Source: Cololabis saira
Taxonomy: Eukaryota > Chordata > Actinopteri > Beloniformes > Belonidae
Direction of reading: 5' to 3'
Assembly: GCF_033807715.1 (NCBI RefSeq)
Contig: NC_084599.1
Coordinates: 34,182,750-34,246,749 of the forward strand
Length of the DNA: 64,000 nt
In this document: positions 54,480 through 64,000 of the stretch, in pieces
How the letters are laid out: every line of letters starts with the position of its first letter
Numbering within the stretch: the stretch's first letter is position 1
Notes under the pieces: model-generated
What the model saw: only the letters and a program-made list of their open reading frames with translations
What the model was told of the DNA's origin: nothing
Databases searched by the model: none
Position numbers and translations under genes: made by a program

Positions 54480-54751
54480 TGAACGCAGCACGGTGGGCTG
54501 AGCTGCTGTTTGAGCGTCAGAGTCAGAGCTGCCTCCTCTTTAAACCACACACACTGGTATTCAGTGTCTGAGCGTCGGGCAGCTCGGCAGCGCTGTGCGT
54601 CAACGAGGAGGCTCCATGGGTGACTGAAAACCTTTATTAGGGAAATATTATCTCCCGCCTGGTCTTTCTGAAGAGCTTGAACTGTGACGGAGGTGCGAGG
54701 ACGTAACTCACCTGGATAAACTGGAATACAGGAAACCCGCAAAAGTTCGAT
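54480..54751 (+). promoter_or_regulatory. candidate lepr promoter / non-coding first exon
   Basis: A GC- and CpG-richer island in AT-rich surroundings ends in a good donor (GAT then gtaagaacc at 54752). It has a TTTAAA-like box near 54542. It lies 4.5 kb upstream of the first supported lepr exon, which needs an upstream exon. No transcript evidence is available. The 135-residue minus-strand ORF here has no recognisable domain and looks like a shadow. Confidence 0.35.
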
Positions 54752-54927
54752 GTAAGAACCCACTTCCATCATCTTTACCTGTCTGTCTCACTTTTTATGA
54801 CCACTGAACTTCAACACGCTCTTTCCTCATCCTGTCAAACTGGCAGTCTTGGTTTTCCTTTTGAAATTTTTACTCTTCCATCCTGTATTGTTTGATATAT
54901 ACCATGCCATGCTGTCTCTGTAAATAT

Positions 54928-54928
<1 letters not shown>

Positions 54929-54969
<41 letters not shown>
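54929..54969. repeat. (ATT)n microsatellite
   Basis: ATT trinucleotide array with one interruption (agt), just after the candidate first lepr exon. Confidence 0.93.
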
Positions 54970-54970
<1 letters not shown>

Positions 54971-57590
54971 CACTGCCATAATCATTATTATATGATAACA
55001 TTTATTGAATAACAATTCTGCGTGTATTAAACTGGCCCCATGACAAGTTTCTGCTTGTCAAGTTTCCTGCATGCTACTTTCCAAAGCAAATTCAGACTGG
55101 CAGGTAGTGATTCACACCAGATTGAATTACGACAAGGTTGAATACAAGGAAGAGAGGAGCAGACAGAGCCTCTGGTGCTGGAGGCAAATGTTTTTCAGAA
55201 CAGATAGAGCATGCAACATCCTCCACTGACCACTGGGGGTGTCGTCTTTAATGAGTCAATCACCATTGACCTCTATTATTTATTGTCAAATTTTCCACCA
55301 GAACTAAACATAAGTATTTATGAAAACAATGCTTTAGGTTGCCGTTGCTAGATTTGACATTCATGACTGCTGTATAGTGGAAGAATCGTGCAAAATAATA
55401 TAAAGCAACAGAATCTATTTACAATTAGGGGTGTGGAGTTTTGATTGGCTTGCTGGCATCACATTTGCTAATCATCACCTAGTGTGGTATTGACCTCTGA
55501 GCTGTGAACAAAGATGCAACTGAGCATAGTCATTCATATTTTAAAGAGATTATAATTCTAATGTGCTGTTATTTTCACCTGTGATTGGAAAAGGCAGTGG
55601 ATGATCGGTCAAATGATTATCCAGAGGCAAAGCCCTCATGTAATATATAATGATTAAGTAGTGTTAAAGCACAACTACATCGTATCAATGAGGCCAACAA
55701 CATCTGGAAACTAGATTTTGATTACTTTAGATTGAGATTGCTTTAGATTGCTACATCAGATGCAGCGCTGCCAGAGACGTGGAAAGGCGCAAAAAGCGCT
55801 TCCTTACACTTTTGCAATTAACTGGATTGTTGAATCGCCTGAATGACCCCTTTGTAATAGCGTTAAAAGATTTATGTGATATTTGGGAGGGTATTTCTTT
55901 GAATTAGAGCTATTTCCATGGGAGGTTTTCTTTTTTGACATTTGGTCGATGCCGATTTCGATTTCCTGTACATACCAGGCTAGTTCAACCTAGGCTAGTT
56001 CATCCCCGACCTGTTTGTTTTGCCCATTTGTAACATGTGCAATATGAGGTTGAAAATGAGGCTTCAAAAGCACGTATATATGAGTGATGTCACACAGGAT
56101 TTGTCCAGGTCTTCGTATACATTCAGTTGACAGGCGTATTGGAGAGTGATGAGCTGCAACTGGAGACATTATATAATACCAGAAACTGGACAATTCAATA
56201 AATGTATTTGTTGTTCATGAGAGCTTCGTTATAAGTTTCACTCTTATGCAGCTCATCACTGTAGCTTTATTAGGTAGGAGGTGTTGGAGAAATATATGAT
56301 AATCCATTTGGAAAATCATTTTGTAGTTCTTTAGATCTGCATTCATGCACCAGCCAAAACCTCTGTTAAGGTAAGAAACCATGACATGAGATAGACTTGG
56401 CAGATATTTAGTGACTGTTTACACTGTGACAGGTATGCTGATTGGCTTAAAAATGTGTAGGTAGCGTTGGAATTGAGCGAGGATTTCTTCTTCTAATTTT
56501 TAAATGTGATACCTGATAGACAGTAAGTCTCTCGGGAGATTTAACTGAGAGTCTCATAATTGGGTGCATGTTTATATCCCAATATAATCACATTGGCAAT
56601 AAGAGTCATGCAAATTGCAAAAGTTTTGCTGGATGAAAAGTTGTTTTATATTTAATTGCAATGAATAACATTATTTCCATTAGCAGACCCTTTTTATATC
56701 AAAGTATGTGTTTTAAAACCTTCAACGAGCAACAGACTTTAAAATATGGTTGGACGTATGAACTGTTATATAGGAGATTTGGGGTAGGAGCTTAACTGAT
56801 GGGAGATGGACAGGTTAACTTCATGTGAGAGACGAAGAAGTTTGTTTTTTCGGTACGTCCGTATTTTTCCAGTCAGGCTCACCAAGTGGGAAATCAAATC
56901 TGTTCTTCAGTCTATTTAGCTAAACAATACCCAAGCAAAACAAGGTGACAGGTGGCTGTTTCCTTCAGAGCCATAGATGTGCCAGCGTTAGTTAGGAGGC
57001 TTTGTTTCTCTACACCTGATGATTATAACAGGAATTTACTTTTAATGGAAACATGAGCCACTGTCCAATTTTTTTCTTTTGTCTTCATAATCTAGAACCC
57101 AAAAGTTAATCCATTTAGTATGTCGTTGTTATTCTGGCTGGATGTCCAGTTACACATGCATGCACGTGTACAGACTGCTCTAAGCACTGATGAGTTTTGG
57201 TGCACGCTGAGAGATGGACCTACGTGATCGCCTTACTGAACACAACGTTCCAGGCGTTAAGCCTGCAGAGCTGTGTTTTTTTTTTTAATTCATGTTCTGC
57301 TTGTTTTGGTCAAGCAAATTAATAAATTCAAGATGTAGCTGCTAAGGTTTGGATGCTGTTCTCCGTTGAGGATTTCTCCTGGTAATCATTCTCCAATTCT
57401 GTCACTTTTTAACTTCTGCTGTAATAAGTAGCCGTGACAACGGAAAGTTGTTTACACATTGAAGCAGCAGATTAGCTTTTCAAAGCCTAAAGACCAATCG
57501 TAATGATCAGAAAAATTCCTCTAATGCAGATGAGTTGAAGAGGGAGAGCTCAAGAGAACTGAAGATAAGAAAAATAGGGAGTAAAAAGGA
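54970..57590. other. probable lepr 5' intron, unassigned
   Basis: No exon or element recognised. If the candidate first exon is right, this is intron sequence. Confidence 0.35.
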
Positions 57591-57599
57591 AGAGTTTTC

Positions 57600-58110
57600 A
57601 AATTTCAGTTTAAGTTTCAAGCTTTATTGTCAGATACGCTATACAGGACTGTCTCAGAAAATAAGAATATTGTGATAAAGTTCTTTATTTTCTGTAATGC
57701 AATTAAAAAAAAAAACAAAAATGTCATACATTTTGGATTCATTACAAATCAACTGAAATATTGCAAGCCTTTTATTATTTTAATATTGCTGATTATGGCT
57801 TACAGTTTAAGATTAAGATTCCCAGAATATTCAAATTTTTTGAGATAGGCTATTTGAGTTTTCTTAAGCTGTAAGCCATGATCAGCAATATTAAAATAAT
57901 AAAAGGCTTGTAATATTTCAGTTGATTTGTAATGAATCCAGAATGTATGACATTTTTGCATTACAGAAAATAAAGGACTTTATCACAATATTCAAATTTT
58001 CTGAGACAGTCCTGTATGTTCGGCATAGCTATAGCACAATGGAAATTACAGTCCTCTCTAAAGTAATAAAATAGAAGCATAAAAATAAACAGTCCACAAT
58101 TTAAAATGAC
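57600..58110 (-). mobile_element. retroelement 3' tail split by a MITE
   Basis: Flanks of the palindromic MITE read tttcaagctttattgtcaga and, after it, agcacaatggaaattacag with ctctctaaagt. Together these resemble an antisense LINE/retroposon tail common in fish. The MITE inserted at its TA. Confidence 0.55.
57644..58014. mobile_element. palindromic TA-target MITE, copy 2
   Basis: Same family as 47670-48033, flanked by TA. It interrupts an older retroelement tail (57600-58100). Confidence 0.9.
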
Positions 58111-59211
58111 GTACCATCAGTGAGCCTAACGTGCATGTTCTTGGATGCACAAGGACACTGGTTCCCAGTGGAACCAGGAACCAGTGCGAGCACGGTGCTG
58201 CCAGTCATGGCTATTCATCATGAGTTATGTTTAAAAAGAAGAAAGAAAAGCCAGCACTACCAGCAGAAACCCAATAAACAGAACAGCATTGAAACCGGCA
58301 GAGAGAAATGTTTAAAGACACTGACGAAGAAAAAACATATTGACGCAATTTGATCAGAGCGACTGCAACAGGCTTCTGCTTCAGCAAATATCATAATCTG
58401 ATGACTTCTTCTTATTTAACTTAATCCGTTTACCTGCCATGAACGTGATGATTTCTATCCTTAAAGAATTTGCTTTTTTTTCCCCCTCCACAAATGAAGC
58501 CTTTTTCCATGTGTGTGCAGGGTGCTCCCGTGAATGAGAGATCTGTTTTTACAAGTGGATTTGTTTGAGTTGTACCCCGTTGTCTTTTAATGCAGCCTCT
58601 CAGTTTGAATTTCAAATCCATTCAGTTCCGACTTTGCTTCTTCTTCTAATGTCGCTATTTCGTAACGTCATGTTGCAAAACCGCTTTGGATCCTGATAAA
58701 AATGTTCAGTACCCCCCCCCCATGTCCTGCATGTTATAAGCACAACCCTGCTTCAGCACGCCATGGTACAAGTAGCTGTGTGTGTCAACAACAGACTTGT
58801 TTTGATGGAAAGCTAATAAGGACCATCAATAAGAATTAGGCATGTTCATGCAAGGCCACGTCTAAAAACATGCAGGGCTGGAATTGAGAAACACTGACTT
58901 ACTTGGAAACTGTTATCGTGGCCAAATATCTGCTGTGAATCAGAATACCAGCAGGATTAAGATCAGAGACCAGGCTCCGTATCGACAGCACACTGCATTT
59001 TTCACACGAAACAGAATAGCAGTAGCATTTGTGCGACCGATCCACATGTTTATAAAATGTTTTTTACTGTAGCTGTCAGCACTTTTACTGAGTAGCACAG
59101 CCTTGTTGGATTCTGAAGTTGATGTGGTGTTCACGCTGTTTAGTGATATGCACTTTCATCACTTCCAGAGGCCTCTTGACATCTCTCTCTCTCTTTCTTG
59201 TCTCTCCTCAG

Positions 59212-59257
59212 TGACTGAAGGCCAGCCAGACCGCACCAGCACTACGTCCACCACAAT
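59212..59257 (+). CDS. lepr: lepr exon with split start codon (mostly 5' UTR)
   Basis: A strong acceptor (long CT tract ending ctctcctcag) and donor gtgagt bound this 46-bp exon. Its last two bases AT join the first G of the next exon to make ATG with A at -3. The upstream bases are 5' UTR. If translation starts instead at the ATG at 60620, the exon is wholly non-coding. Confidence 0.65.
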
Positions 59258-62200
59258 GTGAGTGCTGCAGAGAATAAACCAGCCTTCTGTTTCTGAGGTG
59301 TTGAGTTCAGATGACTGAAGAGACTGGGAGACATGCGTAAACTCACGGTGGACAGTTTTTCCCTCATCCAGGGGGATGTAAACATCTGACCATCAGAAAT
59401 TTATTTATTTACTCTTTGCAGTCTGAAAGTGACAAAAATCATGAAAATTCTGAAAAAGTACCCGATCAAGGGAGCTGATTTGTAAAGATCAACTGGAAAT
59501 AGGGCTGTTCGATTTTGCCCAAAAATAAAATCTCGATTTTTTTCTCTCAAAATCCGATTTTCGATTACGATTATTTTGTGAATTGACAAAAGGCAAAGAA
59601 ATGATTTCAAATATGCTGTTTTTTTATTGAACATTTGCCCCATTGGGCTTTAAGTGCAAACTTTAAAGTGCAAAACTCGAAAAAAAGTTGTAAAAAATAT
59701 AATAAAATATAAAGTTTTATCTCTGAAAAAAAAAATCAGCAAATCAGCACTTGCAAACATACAGTAAGTTATATTTCAAAATAAATAAAACAAGACATTT
59801 TCTAATTAAACTAAACTGGGTCTTTGCATGCTAAATAATAATGCAACCCATGAAGGAGGTAGAGGTGTGTAATGTCAGTCATTACATTTGCTATTCCATC
59901 AATCATTAATATGGTATCAATCATTAATATGTGTGCAGACAAGGTAAAAAAAAAAAAAAAAAAGTGAAAAATCGATTTTACGATTTTCACATTTTAACAT
60001 CGTTCTAATTACATAATCGCGATTACGATTTTAAAATCGATTAATCGAACAGCCCTAACTGGAAACATGACTCAGTGACGGTGGCATACCTTGTTGTTGT
60101 GTGTTTTTTCACAACAGCAAAGACTGTGTCCGTTGAGTCATGACATGAGCTGAGAAAATTCCCAGTTACTGTATTAATCACAATGGCATGCATTTTCCAG
60201 TCTGTTTGCTGATAAGCTATTGTTCTTTGGAAATCATTTCAGTTGTAAAGTTATGTGGCAAAAAATATCATCGTGATAACCAGGATGTTTTCCCTTTTGA
60301 AGTTGAGTCAGCGTCTATCGGTGAGAGTTTTCACAGATAACAACTAAAGTTGGATCCAACTATATATAGGCAATTCAAGGCAAGGCAAATTTATTTATAT
60401 AGCACAATTCAACACAAGGTAATTCAAAGTGCTTTACATTGACATTAAAAGCGGCAAGACATAATTAGACAGTAAATAACAAATAAGATTGAAGATCTTA
60501 TAGATATAGAAATGTGCCACAAAGTTAACACTTATTAAACGCTAATCAACCAATACTTTCTTGATCATCCAGTTTCTCCATCAGCTTCTCGTTTGTCTCT
60601 CTCCAGGATTCACTTGACGATGTGGGCAGTCCTGACGCCGGTTTTCCTGGTGTCGCGCGGTGAGCTTCCAATACTACTTATTTCTTGTCTTGTCTTGTAG
60701 GATATTTTATTGTAGGTTGTGCTAGTTTTTCTTTTTGTCTTTCTTTCTTTTCTTTTTTTTGGGTCAAGGAAAATCTGATTATGTCTCCACTTCTACGTGG
60801 AGTAAATAGAGAATAGAGAGAATGTGCGTATTTTCAGTGAAATATTCATGAACTGAACGTGAACTGAAACCGTTATGAAAATGACACGATCAGTAAACTG
60901 TACGTCGTGGTGGTGCTGCTTACTCTGGCCCGACTTTGGCCTGACATAACCATAAGTTGAGCTGGAGCTGTGCAGTTCATCACATTTTAAAGATGGTTTC
61001 CATTTTGGTTCCCAACTACCACAAAAATAAAGAGAGAAAGTAAAAACAACAATCATTTCTGAACAACCTGCACACTTCAGGCACAGATTTAAGTTTTATT
61101 AAGTGAAACATTTTTTTATCAAGACCAAAATTCAATTAACTATTCAACATTTTTTTAAAGCCTGACATTGCAACATGCTACAAAAGTCAGTGAATGATAG
61201 TTTCATATAATGCATGGTTTTAATGTTATTACCAAAATAATTGTGATTTTGCCTTTCTTTAGATCACAGTGTTTGCTGCCAAACCAGCGTCTCATTTGAA
61301 TGGGAAAAAAGAATGATTAATTATAAAAAAACAAAACAAACAATAACATGAAACTCTGAATGTGAGTCATTTTCATCAGGGACTTCATGTCTCCACAGCT
61401 GATTGGAAACGTAGAGGTGATGATGTTTCAACTTAGTCTTGGAAGAAAATATAGTTACACTTCACTCCATGATAGATAAGGGGACGACGGGTAAATTGGC
61501 TGCACAGTCATTAATGTCTGAATTTGTTTTGTTCAGTGTGTGCATTATCCTGTACAGCAGTGGTCCAGCTTTTATCCTGTTTTTATTAGACTCTTGTTGA
61601 AAAAACAAGGACCAAATTTTAAAAAAGTTAATATGAGACTGTCTTTCTAATTTAAGTTTTTGAAATAACGGGTTTTGAATTCTAAAACATCCCTTTTATG
61701 CAGATGACTGTCTTGTATATCTTAATTTAGGCGTCATTTATTTTCCCAAACATTTTTGGTCTTGACAAAGTTCTTCAGAAGTTGTTAGTTGATAAAACAA
61801 TGTTGCATTAAGGAGTTTTCCGGTTTCAGCTGCAATAAAGAAAGCCACAATATTTTCTGTCCTTTTTTGGGGAGACTAATTCCAGCCAGTGTGTGTTTTA
61901 TCTATTCAGATTGGAAAACAAAGAGGAATTTACATCTTAGGGAGCAAATTTAATTAAAAACTTTTTGTGAAACTGAAATTAAAATCAAAATGAAAAGGCC
62001 TGAAAACTCTTTCACTGAAAGGAGGCATTTTTTTAGAGGAATTTAACATGAAAAGATAATGATTATGATATGACTTATTTAATTCTGAAAAATAATAACC
62101 AACTTTTAAATTATCATTAAAAAACATCAGTTATGGTTGCGGTCCAAGATGCGATCACCCCTGACTCTAAATCACATTAGACAGAATTAAACAAAATTAA

Positions 62201-62877
62201 TCAAGGGGGGTGGGGAAAGGGGAATAAGAAAAAATAAATAAAAATAAAAATTTAAAAATGCTTGGTATGTTAAACTATAGCATTATTATATTGTTATATA
62301 TTATAGTATGGTGATATCATTTTGTTATATGTTATAATATTATAAAAATTATTATGTTATATTAGGATATTATTATATTATATGCTATTATAGTATTACA
62401 TATATTACTTTATATTATATTGTGCTATATTATATCACTCTATATGATAATTATTTATTTGTTTATTTATTTTTCAAATTAATATTCTTATTTACTTATC
62501 TACTTTCATTATACTATTTACACACACAAACACACCTTGATACATATAATTGTAACTCCATGTCGTCTTTTGTTGTTGTTTGTACTGTATGTTAATAAAT
62601 ATAAAAGAACCATCAGTTTTCTCTTCCCCCCGTGGGTTGGAGCAGCTTCACTGAACGTCCCCCTGTATGTGAGCAGGTGCTGCAGTGGAGCCTGCGGGGG
62701 GAGCCTCTCCTGGCTCAGGTGCCCTGAGCCTCCCGTGGCAGGATGAGCTGTGCTGTGACTCAGCTCTTACTCACCTCGCTGAGACGAGCCGCTCCACTAC
62801 AAACCTCCCACACCATTCCTGCTGCGGCTTCAGGAACTTCACCACTGAAACACCGTTGTCCCCGCGGCTCTCTGGTG
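59256..62877 (+). CDS. lepr: lepr (leptin receptor), first coding exons
   Basis: Leptin receptor is a class I cytokine receptor at the plasma membrane that signals through JAK2/STAT3. Three exons splice in phase: 59212-59257 (5' UTR plus AT of the start codon), 60607-60659, and 62677-62877. The spliced frame begins MIHLTMWAVLTPVFLVSRG, a hydrophobic signal peptide resembling human MICQKFCVV at its start. The third exon has LPW...LCC and later HSCCGFRNFT, matching the human LPWRFKLSC and FHCCFR spacing of the N-terminal domain. The frame leaves the window in phase 1. Position downstream of dnajc6 agrees with vertebrate synteny (DNAJC6-LEPROT-LEPR). Identification is by motif memory and synteny, and fish LEPR is very divergent. 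Confidence 0.75.
59500..60057. mobile_element. hAT MITE with TAGGGCTGTTCGATT termini
   Basis: The ends tagggctgttcgatttt and aatcgaacagccctA are inverted repeats, flanked by the perfect 8-bp duplication ACTGGAAA. The interior repeats tcgattttt motifs. It is in the lepr intron between the split-start exon and the signal-peptide exon. Confidence 0.93.
60365..60490. repeat. retroposon tail (AAGGCAAGGCAA type)
   Basis: The sequence aaggcaaggcaaatttattt followed by atagcacaattcaacacaag and caaagtgctttacattgaca is a very common fish interspersed repeat, an antisense retroposon tail. Ends approximate. Confidence 0.7.
60607..60659 (+). CDS. lepr: lepr signal-peptide exon
   Basis: It follows ctctctccag and ends before gtgagc in phase 1. 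It encodes HLTMWAVLTPVFLVSR, the hydrophobic core of a signal peptide. An in-frame ATG at 60620 (A at -3) is an alternative start that removes five residues. Confidence 0.75.
60661..62676. other. lepr intron
   Basis: AT-rich intron with low-complexity ATTATA-type sequence near 62240-62500. No exon or complete element recognised. Confidence 0.5.
62677..62877 (+). CDS. lepr: lepr first extracellular-domain exon
   Basis: It enters in phase 1 after cctgtatgtgagcag and leaves in phase 1 at gtaaga. It encodes AAVEPAGGASPGSGALSLPW, then ELCCDSALTHL and HSCCGFRNFTTETPL. The paired LPW/Cys and HxCCF/GFR elements match the N-terminal domain of vertebrate leptin receptors, and NFT is a glycosylation sequon. 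Another acceptor (ttggagcag at 62645) would reach a stop at the TGA near 62744 and is rejected. Confidence 0.75.
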
Positions 62878-63144
62878 GTAAGAGTTTATGGCTGTACCTG
62901 TCCCTGTTGGTGACATCATTGGGTAACATCTTCTGTCTTTGACGTAGAAAACTCGTTAAACTTGTTAAGTCTTGTTGCATGCAGTGGACTGCCAAGCATC
63001 CCGCGATGGAGCTCTCAGTCCTGAATAGGATGAAGCAGCTTTAGATAATGAAAAGATGTTTTAGACGATGCAGTGAGGATAGTATGAGCTGGTCAGAGCG
63101 GTCTCATGACCGGCTTCTGAAGCAGAGTCGTTTTTATGGCAAGC

Positions 63145-63843
63145 ATAATAATAATAATAATAATAATAATAGTTAGGCAACGCCCATTAATGCAAACCAT
63201 GAAATATCAAATTTATTGCCAGGCCTGGCTTGCGTGCAAAATTTGGTGACTTTTGGGGGAATTATCAAATATGGACCAATCAGATGAAGGGTGGGCGTGC
63301 GTTTTGGCGTCTAGCGTCGCCACGGTAACACTTTTTAAAGAGAAAAGTAATGCGTCTTGTTGCAGGATGGAGACGCATATTTTGATGTATAACACACCTG
63401 GGTGCACGTTACGGTTCGGGCCATATTAACTGCCGAAGGAATGGCATAAATTGCGCCAAAATTACACAATTCATTAAAAATAGCAGACTTCCTGTTCGGT
63501 TTCGGCCATGGCGCCAAGAGACTTTTCTTTAAGTTGTGCCATGATACAGGTGTGTACCGATTTTCGTGCATGTACGTCGAACCGTATTGTGGGGCTTGAG
63601 GCACAAAGTTTTCCGGGGGGCGCTGTTGAGCCATTTTGCCACGCCCATTAATGCGAACCAAACATTAAATATCAAATTTTTCGCTAGGCCTGGCTTGCGT
63701 GCAAAATTTGGTGACTTTTTGGGCACGTTTAGGGGGGCAAAAAGGCCCTCCTTTCGTCAGAAGAAAGAAAAAAAAAAAGAAAGAAAGAAAAAAATTCCTA
63801 AAGATACAATAGGGCCTTCGCACTGTAAGTGCTCGGGCCCTAA
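63145..63843. mobile_element. unnamed fish repeat ending GTGCTCGGGCCCTAA, with AAT run
   Basis: It begins with an ATA/AAT run and ends gggccttcgcactgtaagtg then ctcgggccctaa, a form I recognise as a widespread fish repeat. A module (acgcccattaatg ... gcctggcttgcgtgcaaaat) occurs twice, at 63180-63258 and 63641-63718. Superfamily not assigned. It lies in a lepr intron. Confidence 0.65.
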
Positions 63844-64000
63844 ATATCAACAAATAAGAGTACAAGATAAAAATTATCATATAAAAACATTTAAAAGTAT
63901 AAAAGTAATGCAGACAGTAAAATTCAATGATATATAGATAAAAGGAAAGTGGCAACTAAGGCGCGGTTTGTCCCCCGGATATCTCATGCTTAAGGTTTTA

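Noticed and set aside
54365..54772. 135-codon minus-strand ORF
   Set aside because: No recognisable domain, it runs into a MITE, and it is better explained as a shadow of the GC-rich candidate first exon.
62537..62746. 69-codon ORF overlapping the lepr exon
   Set aside because: It is in a different frame that stops at TGA near 62744; the receptor-like peptide is in the frame entered from 62677.

Overview
The window is vertebrate genomic DNA, almost certainly from a teleost fish. Genes are split into short exons with spliceosomal GT-AG introns. The introns are full of repeats typical of fish genomes: hAT and TA-target MITEs, LINE 3' ends, a tRNA-derived SINE, and long AT, GT, GGAA and TTTC microsatellites. 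There is no prokaryotic signal and no CRISPR array. Families were recognised from memory of protein and repeat sequences; no search was run.

Region 1 (2.5-29.1 kb, + strand) is the gene dnajc6 (auxilin), the clathrin-uncoating co-chaperone. I assembled 20 exons whose splice phases all agree and which give one open frame of 943 residues plus a stop. The frame enters from upstream, so the first exon or exons lie outside the window. Domain order is PTEN-like phosphatase (catalytically dead P-loop), C2, a long low-complexity linker with clathrin and AP-2 motifs (DLL, DPF, WDW), then the J domain with HPD. The C-terminus ends in QKPLY, as in auxilin, and not in the SRPLF of the paralogue GAK. The likely 3' UTR runs to a candidate poly(A) signal at 32484.

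Region 2 (about 32.5-54.4 kb) has no host gene that I could support. It holds hAT MITEs, a tRNA-derived SINE, a short poly(A) retroinsertion, an internally deleted hAT transposase relic with BED-finger and C-terminal traces, and several LINE relics including an ORF1 esterase-like remnant. Long stretches are unassigned.

Region 3 (about 54.5-64 kb, + strand) is the 5' end of lepr (leptin receptor): a candidate non-coding first exon, a 46-bp exon whose last two bases are the AT of the start codon, a signal-peptide exon, and the first extracellular-domain exon. The rest of the gene lies beyond the window. The order dnajc6 then lepr matches the human 1p31 order DNAJC6-LEPROT-LEPR, but I could not find leprot exons between them.

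The most interesting structure is in the dnajc6 introns. Two opposite-orientation hAT MITEs flank exons 6-12. A GAAA array and a 1.37-kb TTTC array, carried by two inverted copies of one element, flank the J-domain exons. A 40-bp hairpin sits just upstream of exon 16. All could form long RNA duplexes that affect splicing or circularisation; this is inference.
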